In this document: one piece after another, positions 1 to 10,533 of the stretch
How the letters are laid out: each line of letters opens with the position of its first letter
Position numbering within the stretch: the stretch's first letter is position 1
Assembly: GCF_019703515.2 (NCBI RefSeq)
Contig: NC_059382.1
Coordinates: forward strand, 10,736,001-10,800,000
DNA: 64,000 nucleotides
Direction: 5' to 3'
Source of the DNA: Myxocyprinus asiaticus
Taxonomy: Eukaryota; Chordata; Actinopteri; Cypriniformes; Catostomidae
Notes under the pieces: model-generated
The model's database searches: none
The model's input: the letters and a program-made list of their open reading frames with translations, nothing else
Told to the model about the DNA's origin: nothing
Translations under genes and position numbers: made by a program

Positions 1-742
1 TGATACCCAGGATAAATTTGCTATGCATCACCACAAAGATGGACTGAGGCATTTAAAATTAGACCAAAAATAATCTTTAGCATAATTATCATCCATTTTA
101 CTTAATGTTGCATTGATGACCAAATTATGATGTCACATGAATACTTGTTGAATAATTAGAAATGTAGTATATTTTGTTTAAACACAGCTGTGCTGTTGTA
201 AGTCCACTTAAGATTAGTTTAGTGTCAAACTTCTTCTTACTTGTGTCATGCATCAGATCCTTTTTAAAGTGCAGCAGTTTGGAGGCAGTCCTTGGCTTGT
301 ATTCTGTAAGCAAAATACTTTTTGTAAACCAGGGCCTGGAAAATGTTTACTTTACTATTGTAATCAGTTCAGTGCAGGTTTGGCTGTCTGACCAAACCAT
401 GCAGCTCTGTACTTTCTATTACAAAATAGCTTTTACCGATTTTAATCTTAACAACACTTTTAAAGACAAAAGAATGATATAAAAAGATTTTTACATTCTC
501 TGAAAAAAAATATAAGTGGTGCTTGCCCGTGCAGAACTTTCTGCCACAAAGCTAGAGTTTTTAGAGTTTTGTGGGTGATTGCCAGCACATTGTTAAATGG
601 TTGCTAAGGTTTTAGCTTGTTGTTATACAGTTGCTAGGGTGTTCTGTGTGGTTGCGATGGCTTTTCTAGGTGGTTGCTAGAGTGTGATGAGTGATCACTA
701 GCTAGTTGTCTATTGTAAAAAGAGCCCATCCCTCAGTCTCCA
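1..742. other. Non-coding, AT-rich, no gene seen
   Basis: Only short chance reading frames are present, without family resemblance or a splice context. I see no recognisable repeat or RNA gene here. Confidence 0.6.
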
Positions 743-1536
743 CACTGTAAAAAAAAAAATCCTGTTAAATTTATGGTGAAAAACTGGCAGCTGCAGTTAC
801 CAGAAATACACTGTTAAAAATATGGCACAAATGTTAAATGGTTTATGATACACTTAAAAGAAAACTCTTAAATTTACGGTAAAAAAAACTGGCAGCTGTG
901 GTTGCCAGATATTTACCAAATAAAATGGTGACCACTATAATTTTATTAAATGATATAAACTTGATACACTAACCCTCTGGAACTTCTGCTTTTCACTTTA
1001 AAATGTGTTTTTAGTCACTATTTAGTGACAACAGAACGGCACATGATTACATGATATTCATCAAGAGAGGCCCTTGCAAGAGCAATGACCTATAAACATG
1101 TAGAGACAGTGCACAGTGTCACCCACACAAATTTCCATCAGGGTAACACATGTGACACTAAAATAATGCAATAAACATTAACTAAACTACATCAAATATA
1201 ACACAGAACAGCCCAAGGTACTGTACATAACTGATATCAAAAATAAGAAGAAACATAACTATTCCCATAAAATAAAATGTGATGGTTCACACTGGGAATT
1301 CTGGGGATGCACGATTATTTTTTTTTCACCATAAATTTAACAATAGTTTACTGTAAAAATACATGCATTGTCTTGTTAAACATCATATACATTTTTACCG
1401 TTACTTAAACGGTAAAATCATATTTTTACATCTAAACATGTATTGTCTTGTTAAATATTGTAACATTTTTTACTGTTATTTACTATAGCATTTTCACATT
1501 CTTTTATCATTAAAATTACAGTAAATTTTTACAGTG
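743..1536. repeat. MITE-like element with CACTGTAAAA ends
   Basis: The segment begins CACTGTAAAA at 743 and ends TTTTTACAGTG at 1536, so the two ends are inverted repeats. The interior is AT-rich and non-coding. A block of about 45 bp containing 'aactggcagctg' occurs twice in direct orientation (near 768-812 and 869-917). No clear target duplication flanks it, so the class is unassigned. Confidence 0.55.
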
Positions 1537-1679
1537 TATGATATTCTGGTCCCTAGATATGACTCAAATCAATGAACAGTATGTCAGATTTTTATTTAAA
1601 CTAAATGTTTATTTAAAAAAGAGATTTTTTTTTTCTTAACATTTTGAATCATTTTATCCTCCACCTAAAGAAAATAGTA

Positions 1680-1805
1680 GTCCCCTTCTGCGTATTGCGG
1701 CCCCCTTTGGCATATCGTGGCCCCATTTCGTGGCCCCCTTCAGCTTATCGCGCCCCCCTTCATCATATCGTGGCCCACTTTGGGATATCGCGGCCCCATT
1801 TCGCG
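1680..1805. repeat. Minisatellite, 20-bp units with 13-bp short units
   Basis: Seven consecutive units of the form GCCCC-C/A-TTT...ATATCGTG can be read. Those at 1680, 1700, 1733, 1753 and 1773 are 20 bp and those at 1720 and 1793 are 13 bp. The short units lack the same 7 bp. The array is GC-rich in an AT-rich setting. Reading frames through it on both strands are artefacts of the repeat. Confidence 0.7.
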
Positions 1806-3372
1806 GCTGGCCCACCAGGAAATGTCCCGGTTCTCCTGATGGCCAGTCCACCTATGTGATCACACTTTGAATTCGGCAATGGTAGGTCAAAAGTTCTTCA
1901 GCTGAAATTGGTCTGTGGTCATCAAATTTTAAAGCACTGCCCCCAGTGGTCGAAGCTGGAAGTATTTTTGAACATATGGGTACGTATTATCTTCAGTTCC
2001 CTTTCGATTCAGTTCACTCAGAATTACGATACCGCTATGAGGAAATACTTTCCTCGACGACATAGTTGAAACCCTTTTCCAATAATGCCAATCCTGTGAT
2101 TGGCAATGGTGTTTGAGCCCCGATAGCCATGACGAAAGACTGCATCAAAAATAATTTCCAATAAACATGACTTAAAATGTGAGTTCAAAATAAACATTAT
2201 TTTTGAGCCCCAACCTTTCAGCCCTCCAAAGCTCACACATTGGATGGTAAATTCTTTGAGGGGAATAGGCCATAGGATGGATGATCACTACTGGAAGGAA
2301 CGCACCCTAGCCAGTTGGGCTAGAAAGAAATGTGTTCGCTCTTGAATTGATGCAAAAATGTCTGATGGGGAACGGCGCTTGTCAGTTGCTAATTTGAATG
2401 AGTTTGATTTCAGGAAACATGAACTTTTGGAATTAACATGTCAATTTCCAAACATATTAATTCTCTTGTCTGTAACACAGTGGCGAATTCTCAGGGTCAG
2501 CAAAGCCTTCTCTGCTGGCCTAACATGCCAAATAAATAAATCTCAATCACCTTTTTGCCTATGTATTTTGAATCGCTTTCCACTCTTAATTAATCTACAA
2601 ACAGAGAAAAATGAAAAGTTTATCCAGTCAGAATTTATTCCTTGATGCTTACAAGTGAAGTGTGACTGTTTCACAAATCATATGCCCAAAGCCAAGCTCG
2701 TTAGCCGAAGCAGTGCATGAGTTTGAGCTCCACCCCCTCAGGCCTTCAGAATTTCCACAGAATCCCTCAACAGTGCAAATGAATGGGCAACTAAAGTCAG
2801 ATCGTCAGATTCATCAGCCAATCAGATTAATTTATTTGTTCTTGGTGGGTGTGATCTTTAGGATATGTCCCGGTCAAGGACTTCTAGTAGGCCTTGAGTG
2901 ACGCAATCATGCTTTAAGTGATGTCATTTGAAAGCGAAGAGCGCGAGATCTTGCTGACGAGTCGACTGTCATTACAGCCGACATGTTTGTGTGACATCAT
3001 GCCCCTGCATCTCGGCGAAATCTGAGTTGAGAATTTCTGCATGAGCCTACAAGTTGTAATTCTGACTTCAAGATGCATTCCATTGCACTTTTCCTAGTAG
3101 GAAGTTGTAAAATCCGACTTTCCGAGTTGAATGAAACGCAGCCCTGCTTTTCAAAACTTGATCCGCCACTGAATGCTGCAGCAGCCTAATTTACACTTAG
3201 AAAACTCCTGATGTTGCTATAACAATGCAAAAAGCACTTACTAATTTGCTTGAAGTGAAAATCAGTCCTCCTTTCATGATTAATAAATTAAGCAATCACA
3301 CGGTCATGCGGAACATCTCAGGTTTGTAAATCCATAAGTGTCTCTTTCTCAATGGCGATACATTGGCGATAC
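1806..3372. other. No gene seen; probable old repeat remnants
   Basis: No reading frame shows a domain or conserved motif. The text around 1985-2240 and 2480-2530 (CAGTGGCG-type start) looks like decayed transposon sequence, but I cannot name a family. Confidence 0.45.
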
Positions 3373-4140
3373 AAAGCAAAAATTACTAATATTAATGCTC
3401 ATACTTTGGGATAGAGATTTAAACAAACCCTAAGTAAACTTCAGTGCTACAGCAGTGGCGGGCCATGCATTAAAAGTCTAGGCCTTCATTGTGATACATG
3501 CCATTAAGAAAACACAGTTTCACAATGAATAAGACACCCTATGTCTTTGGGCATCATACATTAAGTCACAGCTAACTAATAATACCAATTGACATTTTAA
3601 AAACACGGAATGCACTTATGATCGGAGATATCATGTAGGAATATCCCTCATCCAACTTGCATGGAATGCAGCATAACCATGTACCCTGACGAAACGAAAT
3701 TTATTGCAAGCAACATTTAAATCGCAAATATTATTAGATAGATTTTTCCAGGTATTATAGACCTCCTTGGTAGATTCATATGAAAAATTATGATTTTTGA
3801 ATGTCTGTTCAGGAGACATTCATTTCACAAAACAGTCATGCTGCTGTTAAAATTAGGCTTGCTTGAGAATTATATGTCGTTTCAAGTTCTGGCTTTCGTG
3901 CGTTGACATGTTTTTAAAATGTCAATTGGTATTATTAGTTAGCTGCGACATAATGTATGATGCCCAAAGACATAGGGTGTCTTATTCATTGTGAAACTGT
4001 GTTTTCTTAATGGCATGAATCACACTGAAGGCCTAGACTTTTAATGCACGGCCCGCCACCGCTGTAAAACAGAAGTTTACTTTGGGATAGAGATTTAAAC
4101 AAACCCTAAGTATGAGCATTAATATAGTAATGTTTGCTTT
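3373..4140. repeat. Large fold-back (inverted repeat) element
   Basis: Two arms of roughly 230 bp (about 3373-3606 and 3897-4140) are reverse complements around a spacer of about 290 bp. Matching landmarks are 'ggcctagacttttaatgc' on the right against its complement near 3470, and 'gtgtcttattcattgtgaaac' against its complement near 3520. Within the outer arms a 31-bp block (3404-3434 and 4080-4110) is in direct rather than inverted orientation although its flanks are inverted. The ends of the inner element read CAGC(A/G)GTGGCGGGCC. There is no coding capacity. Confidence 0.8.
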
Positions 4141-6026
4141 TGAAACACTGCTTATTTAATAGAACCCACTCTCAATTTATTACATCATTTTTTAGTGGAT
4201 TAGAGGCATCAAAGATTCAAATAAAAAACTGGTCACTTTAGCTTGTTCAAGATCATGTTATATGATCCAGGAAACCTCAACACTTCTGAAAACCACATTG
4301 TCTCGGCACATTGATTGCAGCTGTTGCCATGCCAGTGTGTAAAATGTGGATGAATTGCAGCCTTTCATCCTTATTTGCATATTCCTCTATAAAGGGGAGA
4401 GAGCAGCTTTATCATTTCTGATGGAATTGGATGAAGCCCAGACAAGAGAAAAGGCTGGGTGATCACTCACTATCTCTTTCTTTCATACCAACAAATGTGA
4501 ACACGCATTCTGTAGCGAGCTGGAGCAGAGTGATAGAGTGACAGTGAGCGCATTTTGAACTGAAATAAACAGAATTTGTGATGATGGTGGTGACAGATCT
4601 TTATAGGAGAGAAAAATAATGTCAGTGAATCAGACTTGTTTAAGTTCCTTTGTGGATTTTATTGCTTTCATTTGAAATTTTCTTGTTTCATATAAAGCAA
4701 ATCAGTGTTGATTTTTGTGTTCTTTTATAGGCTATACTATCTGGTTTGTGAAAAAATGTAAACTTTGATATTTTATAATAAGATTATGTAGGAGTCATTT
4801 ATTACTTTTTATTTTAGAACTTCAGAAGTTATTGCATACACAATAAATCACATTTTAGAATAAAAAAATCTGGATGTTCATATTCTTATATTACTTCTAG
4901 ACATTTATTAATCTTTACATTCACATTTAAAGAGTTTTACTAGACAGGAGATAAAAAGAAACTGTTACGTTCATTGGTCAAAGAAAAGGCCCAGGGCCCA
5001 GTTGCAATAATCCCCTTCAGTTTAGAAAACCTTGTGTTATATTTAGAAGTGTATATAGACCATTTTAAGAATGTAAACAATAACAAAGGAATTAGAACAC
5101 TACTGGCACCAAAGCATTTACGGCATCATTACTGGATCTTTTAAATAAGGCTCTGAGTTAACATATTTTCTCAAAGAACATCAAAAGTTTACCTAAAGTG
5201 ACTTATACATATGTGTTGTTGATACTGAGCGTCTGCAAGAGAGGCGATGAAATTGTATCGTATTTTAGATGTTCACAATTATTTCCTCAGTGGAAAGGTC
5301 AGAAATATTGAACTGCTCCTATTATATTCAACGAATCTGTTAACACTGTAAGTGCGTGACTTGCATACTAGGTAAGGGTTTCTTTTTTTAATTATAAAAA
5401 TACTTTCCTTGTCTCTTTCTTCTGCGCTAGCTTCTATACTACTCCAGCTTCTCTGAGAATTTAGCAGTTCGATACTGCAGATATTGTTGACATTTGTGTG
5501 ACAAGTTGCATGTTATGTTCCCCATTTTTAAGTTGTGTTGGATAAAAGTGCTAAATGATAAAGTAAATGACTTGCACAACTTCATTCATTATAATGGGAG
5601 CAATCTACAGTATAGTCACTTTTTGAGCTCTACCTACCAAACTTACAATTAGTTGGAATAAATTTTGTTCACCTACCAGAGATAAGATGTGTGCTACAGT
5701 TTGTACTTTACATATCCAGCCATCTTAGTTCACTGCAGTGGTTCGTGTGTCCATATGTGTTTGCCTTTTCGGAGATTTAAACACTTTCCGTTAGTTCCAG
5801 GCATCCAGAGAGCATCCAGCCACCGAACAACATGGTCCACATTTTAATAATAACATTTTATGACAATTGTGTTACTAACGTTATTCGTGTTAAAGTCACA
5901 AAGAATGAAGCACCTCCGGCTGTTGTTTTGAATGAGTTTCAAAACTAGCAGGAAATGTTCAAGGAACAAAGAAGTCACTTCCTTAAACTGACGAATAGTC
6001 TTTGAAATGGTCAATAGTCACTCTCT
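4141..6026. other. No gene seen
   Basis: No supported coding region is present. An octamer ATTTGCAT (4373-4380) lies 8 bp before TATAAA (4388-4393), a possible core promoter without a recognisable downstream product. A short stretch near 5535-5565 resembles the tail of a fish SINE ('ggataaaagtgctaaatga'). Confidence 0.5.
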
Positions 6027-6179
6027 GTTCCCTATCTGTCACTCACTCGACGTTGTGTCGATGTAGTGACATTAGGGGTCACTCTTGGGAGCCCGAAACA
6101 CCTCTGGTCTTTGATAAAAGGCCAATGAAAATTGGCGAGTGGTATTTGCATGCCACTCCCCCGGACATACGGGTATAAA

Positions 6180-7050
6180 CGGCGAGTTTGACCTCTTGTT
6201 CGGAGCCCGCGAAGCTGATGAGTTCTTGAGCGCAGCATCAGAGAGCGGGCTTGTCCAGTCGGATGCAGAAGCCTCAGCTGGGCTCCCCCCTTCAGGGACG
6301 ATTGCCCAGTCACAGGCTGATGCAGAGATGATGGACATGCTTTCCAGGGCAGCCGCAAGTGCCGGGCTAGAGTGGAACCCTCCGCTCTCCCCTGAACCCT
6401 CGCGACTCGATGATTGGTTCCTGGGCTCGCGGCGCCGCTCAAAGCGGCCACGCCCCGCTCATGCCACGCCCCGCCCCGCTCCTTTTACTGCCCGGTCCCG
6501 ATTCCTCAGTACGCCATATAGCCAGGGGCTATATGGCGTTTCCCCCGGTGGATAAGGCGCTCGCAGTGCACCTATGCCCGCAGAGTGCCGCCACCTGGCG
6601 TGGACACCCAAAGCTCCTGTCCAAGCCCTGTAGGTTCACGTCGTCCCTGACAGCTAAAGCCTACATTACTGCTGGACAAGCCGCCTCTACCCTGCACGCC
6701 ATGGCTCTCCTGCAGGTCCACCAAGCCAAGGCGCTAAAAGAACTGCACGAGGGTATTTCCGCCCCAGATCTGATGCAGGAACTGCGCTCAGCAACCAACC
6801 TCGCTCTCCGAGCACTAAAGGTCACGGCGCGGCACAGGCCTCTTCCTCCCCCATTCCAGGCTGTTCCAGGGGTGGTCGCAAGGAGCCAGGTAAGTGCTTT
6901 GATGTCCCTAGACACAGCACGGCCACAACATGGTGTGGCACCTCGAGCTCCGCCCCGCCGCAAGGCCCCACCTGCCGGTACGTCCGACGATGTTGTCCCT
7001 TTGGTCCCCCTTGCACGGAACTTGGATGCATGGCTTGCGCTTTCCAATCC
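6180..7050 (+). pseudogene. DIRS gag-like ORF remnant, copy A
   Basis: Reading frames here align at DNA level with the gag-like region of copy B. They include the acidic/serine-rich part (residues like EFDLLFGAREADEF), the QADAEM segment, and the later stretch with AMALLQVHQ, KALKELHEG and ELRSATNLALRA. The region is split over several frames and lacks the N-terminus because of the first deletion. The product would be a nucleic-acid-binding structural protein in intact relatives. No function can be inferred for this copy. Confidence 0.7.
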
Positions 7051-8004
7051 ATCGCAGAGGCAGCCCTTGCCCCGTTAAGGGAAGTGGGCATTCACATTCT
7101 CAACTATCTCGATGACTGGCTAATCCTAGCTCACTCTCGAGACATGTTGTGTGCACACAGGGACTTGGTGCTCTCACACCTCAGCTGACTAGGGCTTCAG
7201 GTCAACTGGGAAAAGAGCAAGCTCCTCCCGGTTCAGAGCATCTCTTTCCTCGGTTTGGAGTTGGACTCTTTGACAGCGCGCCTCACGAACGAGCGCGCCC
7301 AGTCGGTGCTGGCCTGTTTGAAGGCGTTCAAACAGAAAACAGCGGTTCCACTAAAGCTTTTTCAGAGGCTCCTGGGGCATATGGCATCCTCAGCGGTGGC
7401 CACCCCGCTCGGGTTGATGCATATGAGACCACTTCAGCACTGGCTTCAGACTCGAGTCCCGAGATGGGCATGGTGCCACGGGAAACATTGCGTGGTCATC
7501 ACGCCGGTCTGTCACCATCTTTTCAGCCCTTGGACCGACCTTTCATTTCTACGGGCAGGTGTTCCCCTAGAGCAGGTCTCCAGGCACGTCATGGTAATGA
7601 CAGATGCCTCCAAAACGGGCTGGGGCCCTGTTTGCAATGGGCACGCAGCCGCCGGCTTATGGACGGGCCCGCGACTGCATTGGCACATCAACTGCCTCGA
7701 GTTGTTGGCAATTCTGCTCGCCCTGAGGAGGTTTCGGCCGTTGATCCAGGGCAAGCACGTGTTAGTTCGGACAGACAACACAGCAACGGTAGCATATGTC
7801 AACCGTCAAGGCAGTCTGCGCTCTCGCTGTATGTCACAACTCGCCCGCCGTCTCCTCCTCTGGAGTCAGCAGCACTTCAAGTTGCTGCGAGCCACTCACA
7901 TCCCCGGCGACCTCAACACTACAGCGGATGCGCTGTCACAGCAGGTTACCCTCAGGGGAGAGTGGAGACTCCACCCTCAGGTGGTCCAGCTGATTTGGAG
8001 TTGA
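7051..8004 (+). pseudogene. DIRS RT C-terminus and RNase H, copy A
   Basis: The RT palm YLDD box is encoded at 7105-7116, followed by the thumb and then an RNase H domain in the same frame. An in-frame TGA interrupts the frame near 7184 ('cacctcagctgactaggg'). From 7255 to 8004 the frame is open for about 249 codons. It shows the RNase H acidic residues: D in TDASKTG, E in NCLELLAI, D in RTDNTAT and D near NTTADALS. The upstream RT core is deleted, so the polymerase cannot work, but the RNase H part itself looks intact. In active DIRS elements this region makes cDNA from the element RNA. Confidence 0.85.
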
Positions 8005-8536
8005 ATCGGACAGGCACAGGTGGACCTGTTCGCCTCCCAAGAATCCTACCACTGCCCGCTCTGGTACGCCCTGACCAAGGCACCCCTCGGCATAGATGCA
8101 TTGGCACACAGATGGCCTCCTGGCTTACGCAAATATGTGTTTCCCCCAGTGAGCCTACTTGCACAGACTCTGTGCAAGGTCAGGGAGGAAGAGGAGCAGG
8201 TCATTCTGGTAGCAACCTACTGGCCCACCCAGACGTGGTTCTTGGACCTCACGCTCCTCGCAACAACCCCCTCCTCCGGCGAATTCCCCTGAGGAAGGAC
8301 CTTCTTTCTCAGGCACGGGGCACCATCTGGCACCCGCGACCAGACCTCTGGAATCTCCATATCTGGCCCCTGGACGGGACGCGGAAGACCTAAGCAGTCT
8401 ACCACCCGCGGTGGTAGACACGATCACTCAGGCTAGGGCCCCCTCTACGAGGCGCCTGTATGCCTTTAAGTGGCGTCAGTTCGCTAAGTGGTGTTCTTCC
8501 TGATGGGAAGACCCCCAGAGATGCGCAGTTGGATCA

Positions 8537-9397
8537 GTGCTTTCCTTCCTGCAGGAGAGGTTGGAAGGGCGGCTGTCCCCTTCCACCTTGAAGGTTCACG
8601 TTGCTGCTATAGCAGCACACCACGATACAGTGGACGGTAAGTCCTTAGGGAAGCACAACCTGATCATCAGGTTCCTGAGAGGTGCCAGGAGGCTGAATCC
8701 CTCCAGACCACGCCTCATTCCCTCATGGGATCTCTCTGTAGTTCTTCAGGGTCTACAGAGAGCCCCCTTTGAGCCTTTGCAGTCAGCTGAGCTTAAGGCA
8801 CTCTCTTTGAAGACTGCCATCCTGACTGCGCTCACTTCCATAAAGAGGGTAAGAGACCTGCAAGTGTTCTCTGTCAGCGAAACATGCCTGGAGTTCGGTC
8901 CGGGCTACTCTCACGTGATCCTGAGACCCCAACCGGGCTATGTGCCCAAGGTTTCCACGACCCCTTTTAGGGACCAGGTGGTGAACCTGCGAGCGCTGCC
9001 CCAGGAGGAGGCAGACCCAGCCCTGTCATTTCTGTGTCCGGTGCACGCTTTACACATCTATTTGGATCGCACGCAGAGCTTTAGAATCTCTGAGCAGTTC
9101 TTTGTCTGCTTTGGTGCACAGTGGAAAGGAAGCGCTGTCTCCAAGCAAAGGATCGCCCACCGGCTCATTGACACCATAGCTATGGCATATCACGCCCAGG
9201 ACGTGCTGCCCCCAGTAGGGCTACGAGCCCATTCTACCAGGGGTGTAGCGGTCTCCTGGGCCCTGACCAGGGGTGCCTCTCTAATAGACATTTGCAGAGC
9301 AGCAGGCTGGGAAACACCCAACACCTTTGCAAGGTTCTACAACCTCCAGGTTGAACCGGATTCATCCCAGGTAGTGGCACGCAATACAAGCGGATAA
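8537..9397 (+). CDS. DIRS tyrosine recombinase, copy A (catalytic region open)
   Basis: A 286-codon open frame carries the tyrosine recombinase signature. R104 lies in the KRVRDL segment, H232-S-T-R235 follows, then W258 in AAGWET and Y268 in ARFYNL. In DIRS elements this enzyme inserts a circular cDNA into the genome. An in-frame TGA lies just upstream at 8501-8503, within sequence that should encode the N-terminal core-binding part. The ATG at 8537 is therefore not the ancestral start, and the protein would be N-terminally shortened. The homologous gene in copy B is frameshifted, so A is the better preserved of the two. Whether it is expressed is unknown. Confidence 0.8.
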   Translation: MLSFLQERLEGRLSPSTLKVHVAAIAAHHDTVDGKSLGKHNLIIRFLRGARRLNPSRPRLIPSWDLSVVLQGLQRAPFEPLQSAELKALSLKTAILTALTSIKRVRDLQVFSVSETCLEFGPGYSHVILRPQPGYVPKVSTTPFRDQVVNLRALPQEEADPALSFLCPVHALHIYLDRTQSFRISEQFFVCFGAQWKGSAVSKQRIAHRLIDTIAMAYHAQDVLPPVGLRAHSTRGVAVSWALTRGASLIDICRAAGWETPNTFARFYNLQVEPDSSQVVARNTSG

Positions 9398-10147
9398 GCC
9401 CGGGATAGCCGGCCAGGTGTATTGCTTGCACATAGTGCCTTTCACCTCCTCTGAGTTGAAGACGTGCACCATTAATTCCCAGTAGTGTTTACAAACTATG
9501 TTCCCTGGTTGACTTCCTCCAAGCCCTGTGGCAGTCGAGTTTTCAGAGAGAGACTCACTGCCAGCCCAGTACACGTGCTAACTGAGAGCCCTGTTCTGGG
9601 GTAGGTGCATCGCATGTGGCGGTTCCCTGTAAGGTAACCCCATGCGATGTATATCTTCCGCTAATTCGTTTCCCTGTTGGCAAACTGCATCTTCATTGGG
9701 CAGAGCCCCCTCTGCCACAGTCTCCATGTTTGTAGTAACTCCTCCCCCATTGGGTAGGATCTACCATGAGACTCTCCACATGGTCGGCAAGACCATGTGA
9801 TGTATTTTTTCCACTTAAATATCCCCCCCCCTTTGGGCGAGGTGTGGTCTCTGCGGTGTCCTCCCCTTGGGAGGGACACCCCCCGACTAGACCTGGCGGC
9901 CCAGTCGGATAATCCGCCTTCTTTTTTAGGGAGTGGAAAAAAGAAGGGGAAAAGAGGCCATGACTGGGTTAGCCTGTCTCTATCTTTTGGGTAGTCGACT
10001 TGTCCCCAAAGGGCCGTTCGACACTCATAACTATGTTGGGGGAGGTTACGTGTCGGCCTGGTGCGCTGGCTACGAGGCACACAGTGGTCTGCCCGTCACA
10101 CACCGCCAATTCACGTAACACAGTTCAGCCAGTTGCGGTGTTTCTTA

Positions 10148-10265
10148 TAGTGTAGTGACACTAGGGGTCCCTATATCAACACAGCGAGTGACAGACAGGG
10201 AACGTCCTGATTACTTGCGTAACCTCCGTTCCCTGATGGAGGGAACAAGACGTTGTGTCCCTCCT
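10148..10265. repeat. DIRS internal complementary region, copy A
   Basis: The first half (about 10148-10203) is the reverse complement of the left terminus of the element near 6027-6080. The second half (about 10200-10260) is the reverse complement of the right terminus near 10480-10533. In DIRS elements this region templates completion and circularisation of the cDNA. Base differences from the termini show age. Confidence 0.8.
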
Positions 10266-10317
10266 GCCACAACGCTGAACTACCCACTGAAATGGCCGGA
10301 CCTTGACTCGGCTCCTC

Positions 10318-10533
10318 AGCATAAAACCTGAATGAGTGGTTGCATACCAGCTCCTTTTATACCCGTATGTCCGGGGGAGTGGCATGCAAATACCACTCGC
10401 CAATTTTCATTGGCCTTTTTTCAAAGACCAGAGGTGTTTGGGGCTCCCAAGAGTGACCCTTAACGTCACTACATCGACACAACGTCTCATTCCCTCCATC
10501 AGGTTAACGGAGGTTTCGCAAGTAACTAGGACG
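10318..10533. repeat. Right inverted terminal repeat of DIRS copy A
   Basis: The sequence from about 10320 ('cctgaatgagtggttgcat') to 10490 is the complement of the left end of the related element, including 'gagtggcatgcaaataccac' and 'aattttcattggcc'. It ends in a right-specific tail not matched in the left repeat. Because of the first deletion the left repeat of copy A is shorter (about 6027-6175). Confidence 0.85.

Larger units (their letters stand above)
6027..10533 (+). mobile_element. DIRS-like tyrosine-recombinase retrotransposon, copy A (internally deleted)
   Basis: The element has the DIRS plan: inverted terminal repeats, a gag-like region, RT/RNase H, a tyrosine recombinase and an internal complementary region before the right repeat. 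It begins GTTCCCTATCTGTCACTCAC (6027) and ends near 'agtaactaggacg' (10533). Side-by-side reading with copy B at 53804-60032 shows three large internal deletions in A. They correspond to about 53956-54617, 55302-55999 and 56180-56664 of B, and they remove the promoter-proximal leader and gag start, part of the gag/pol junction, and the RT fingers and palm start. It carries no target duplication, as expected for recombinase-mediated insertion. It is not autonomous. Confidence 0.9.

Noticed and set aside
5511..5575. Possible SINE tail ('ggataaaagtgctaaatga')
   Set aside because: Only the tail motif is visible, with no tRNA-like head, so it was not called as an element.
7149..8393. 414-codon frame overlapping the RT/RNase H region of DIRS copy A
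   Set aside because: The overlapping frame at 7105-8004 has the YLDD box and RNase H residues; this longer frame has no motif and is a shadow.
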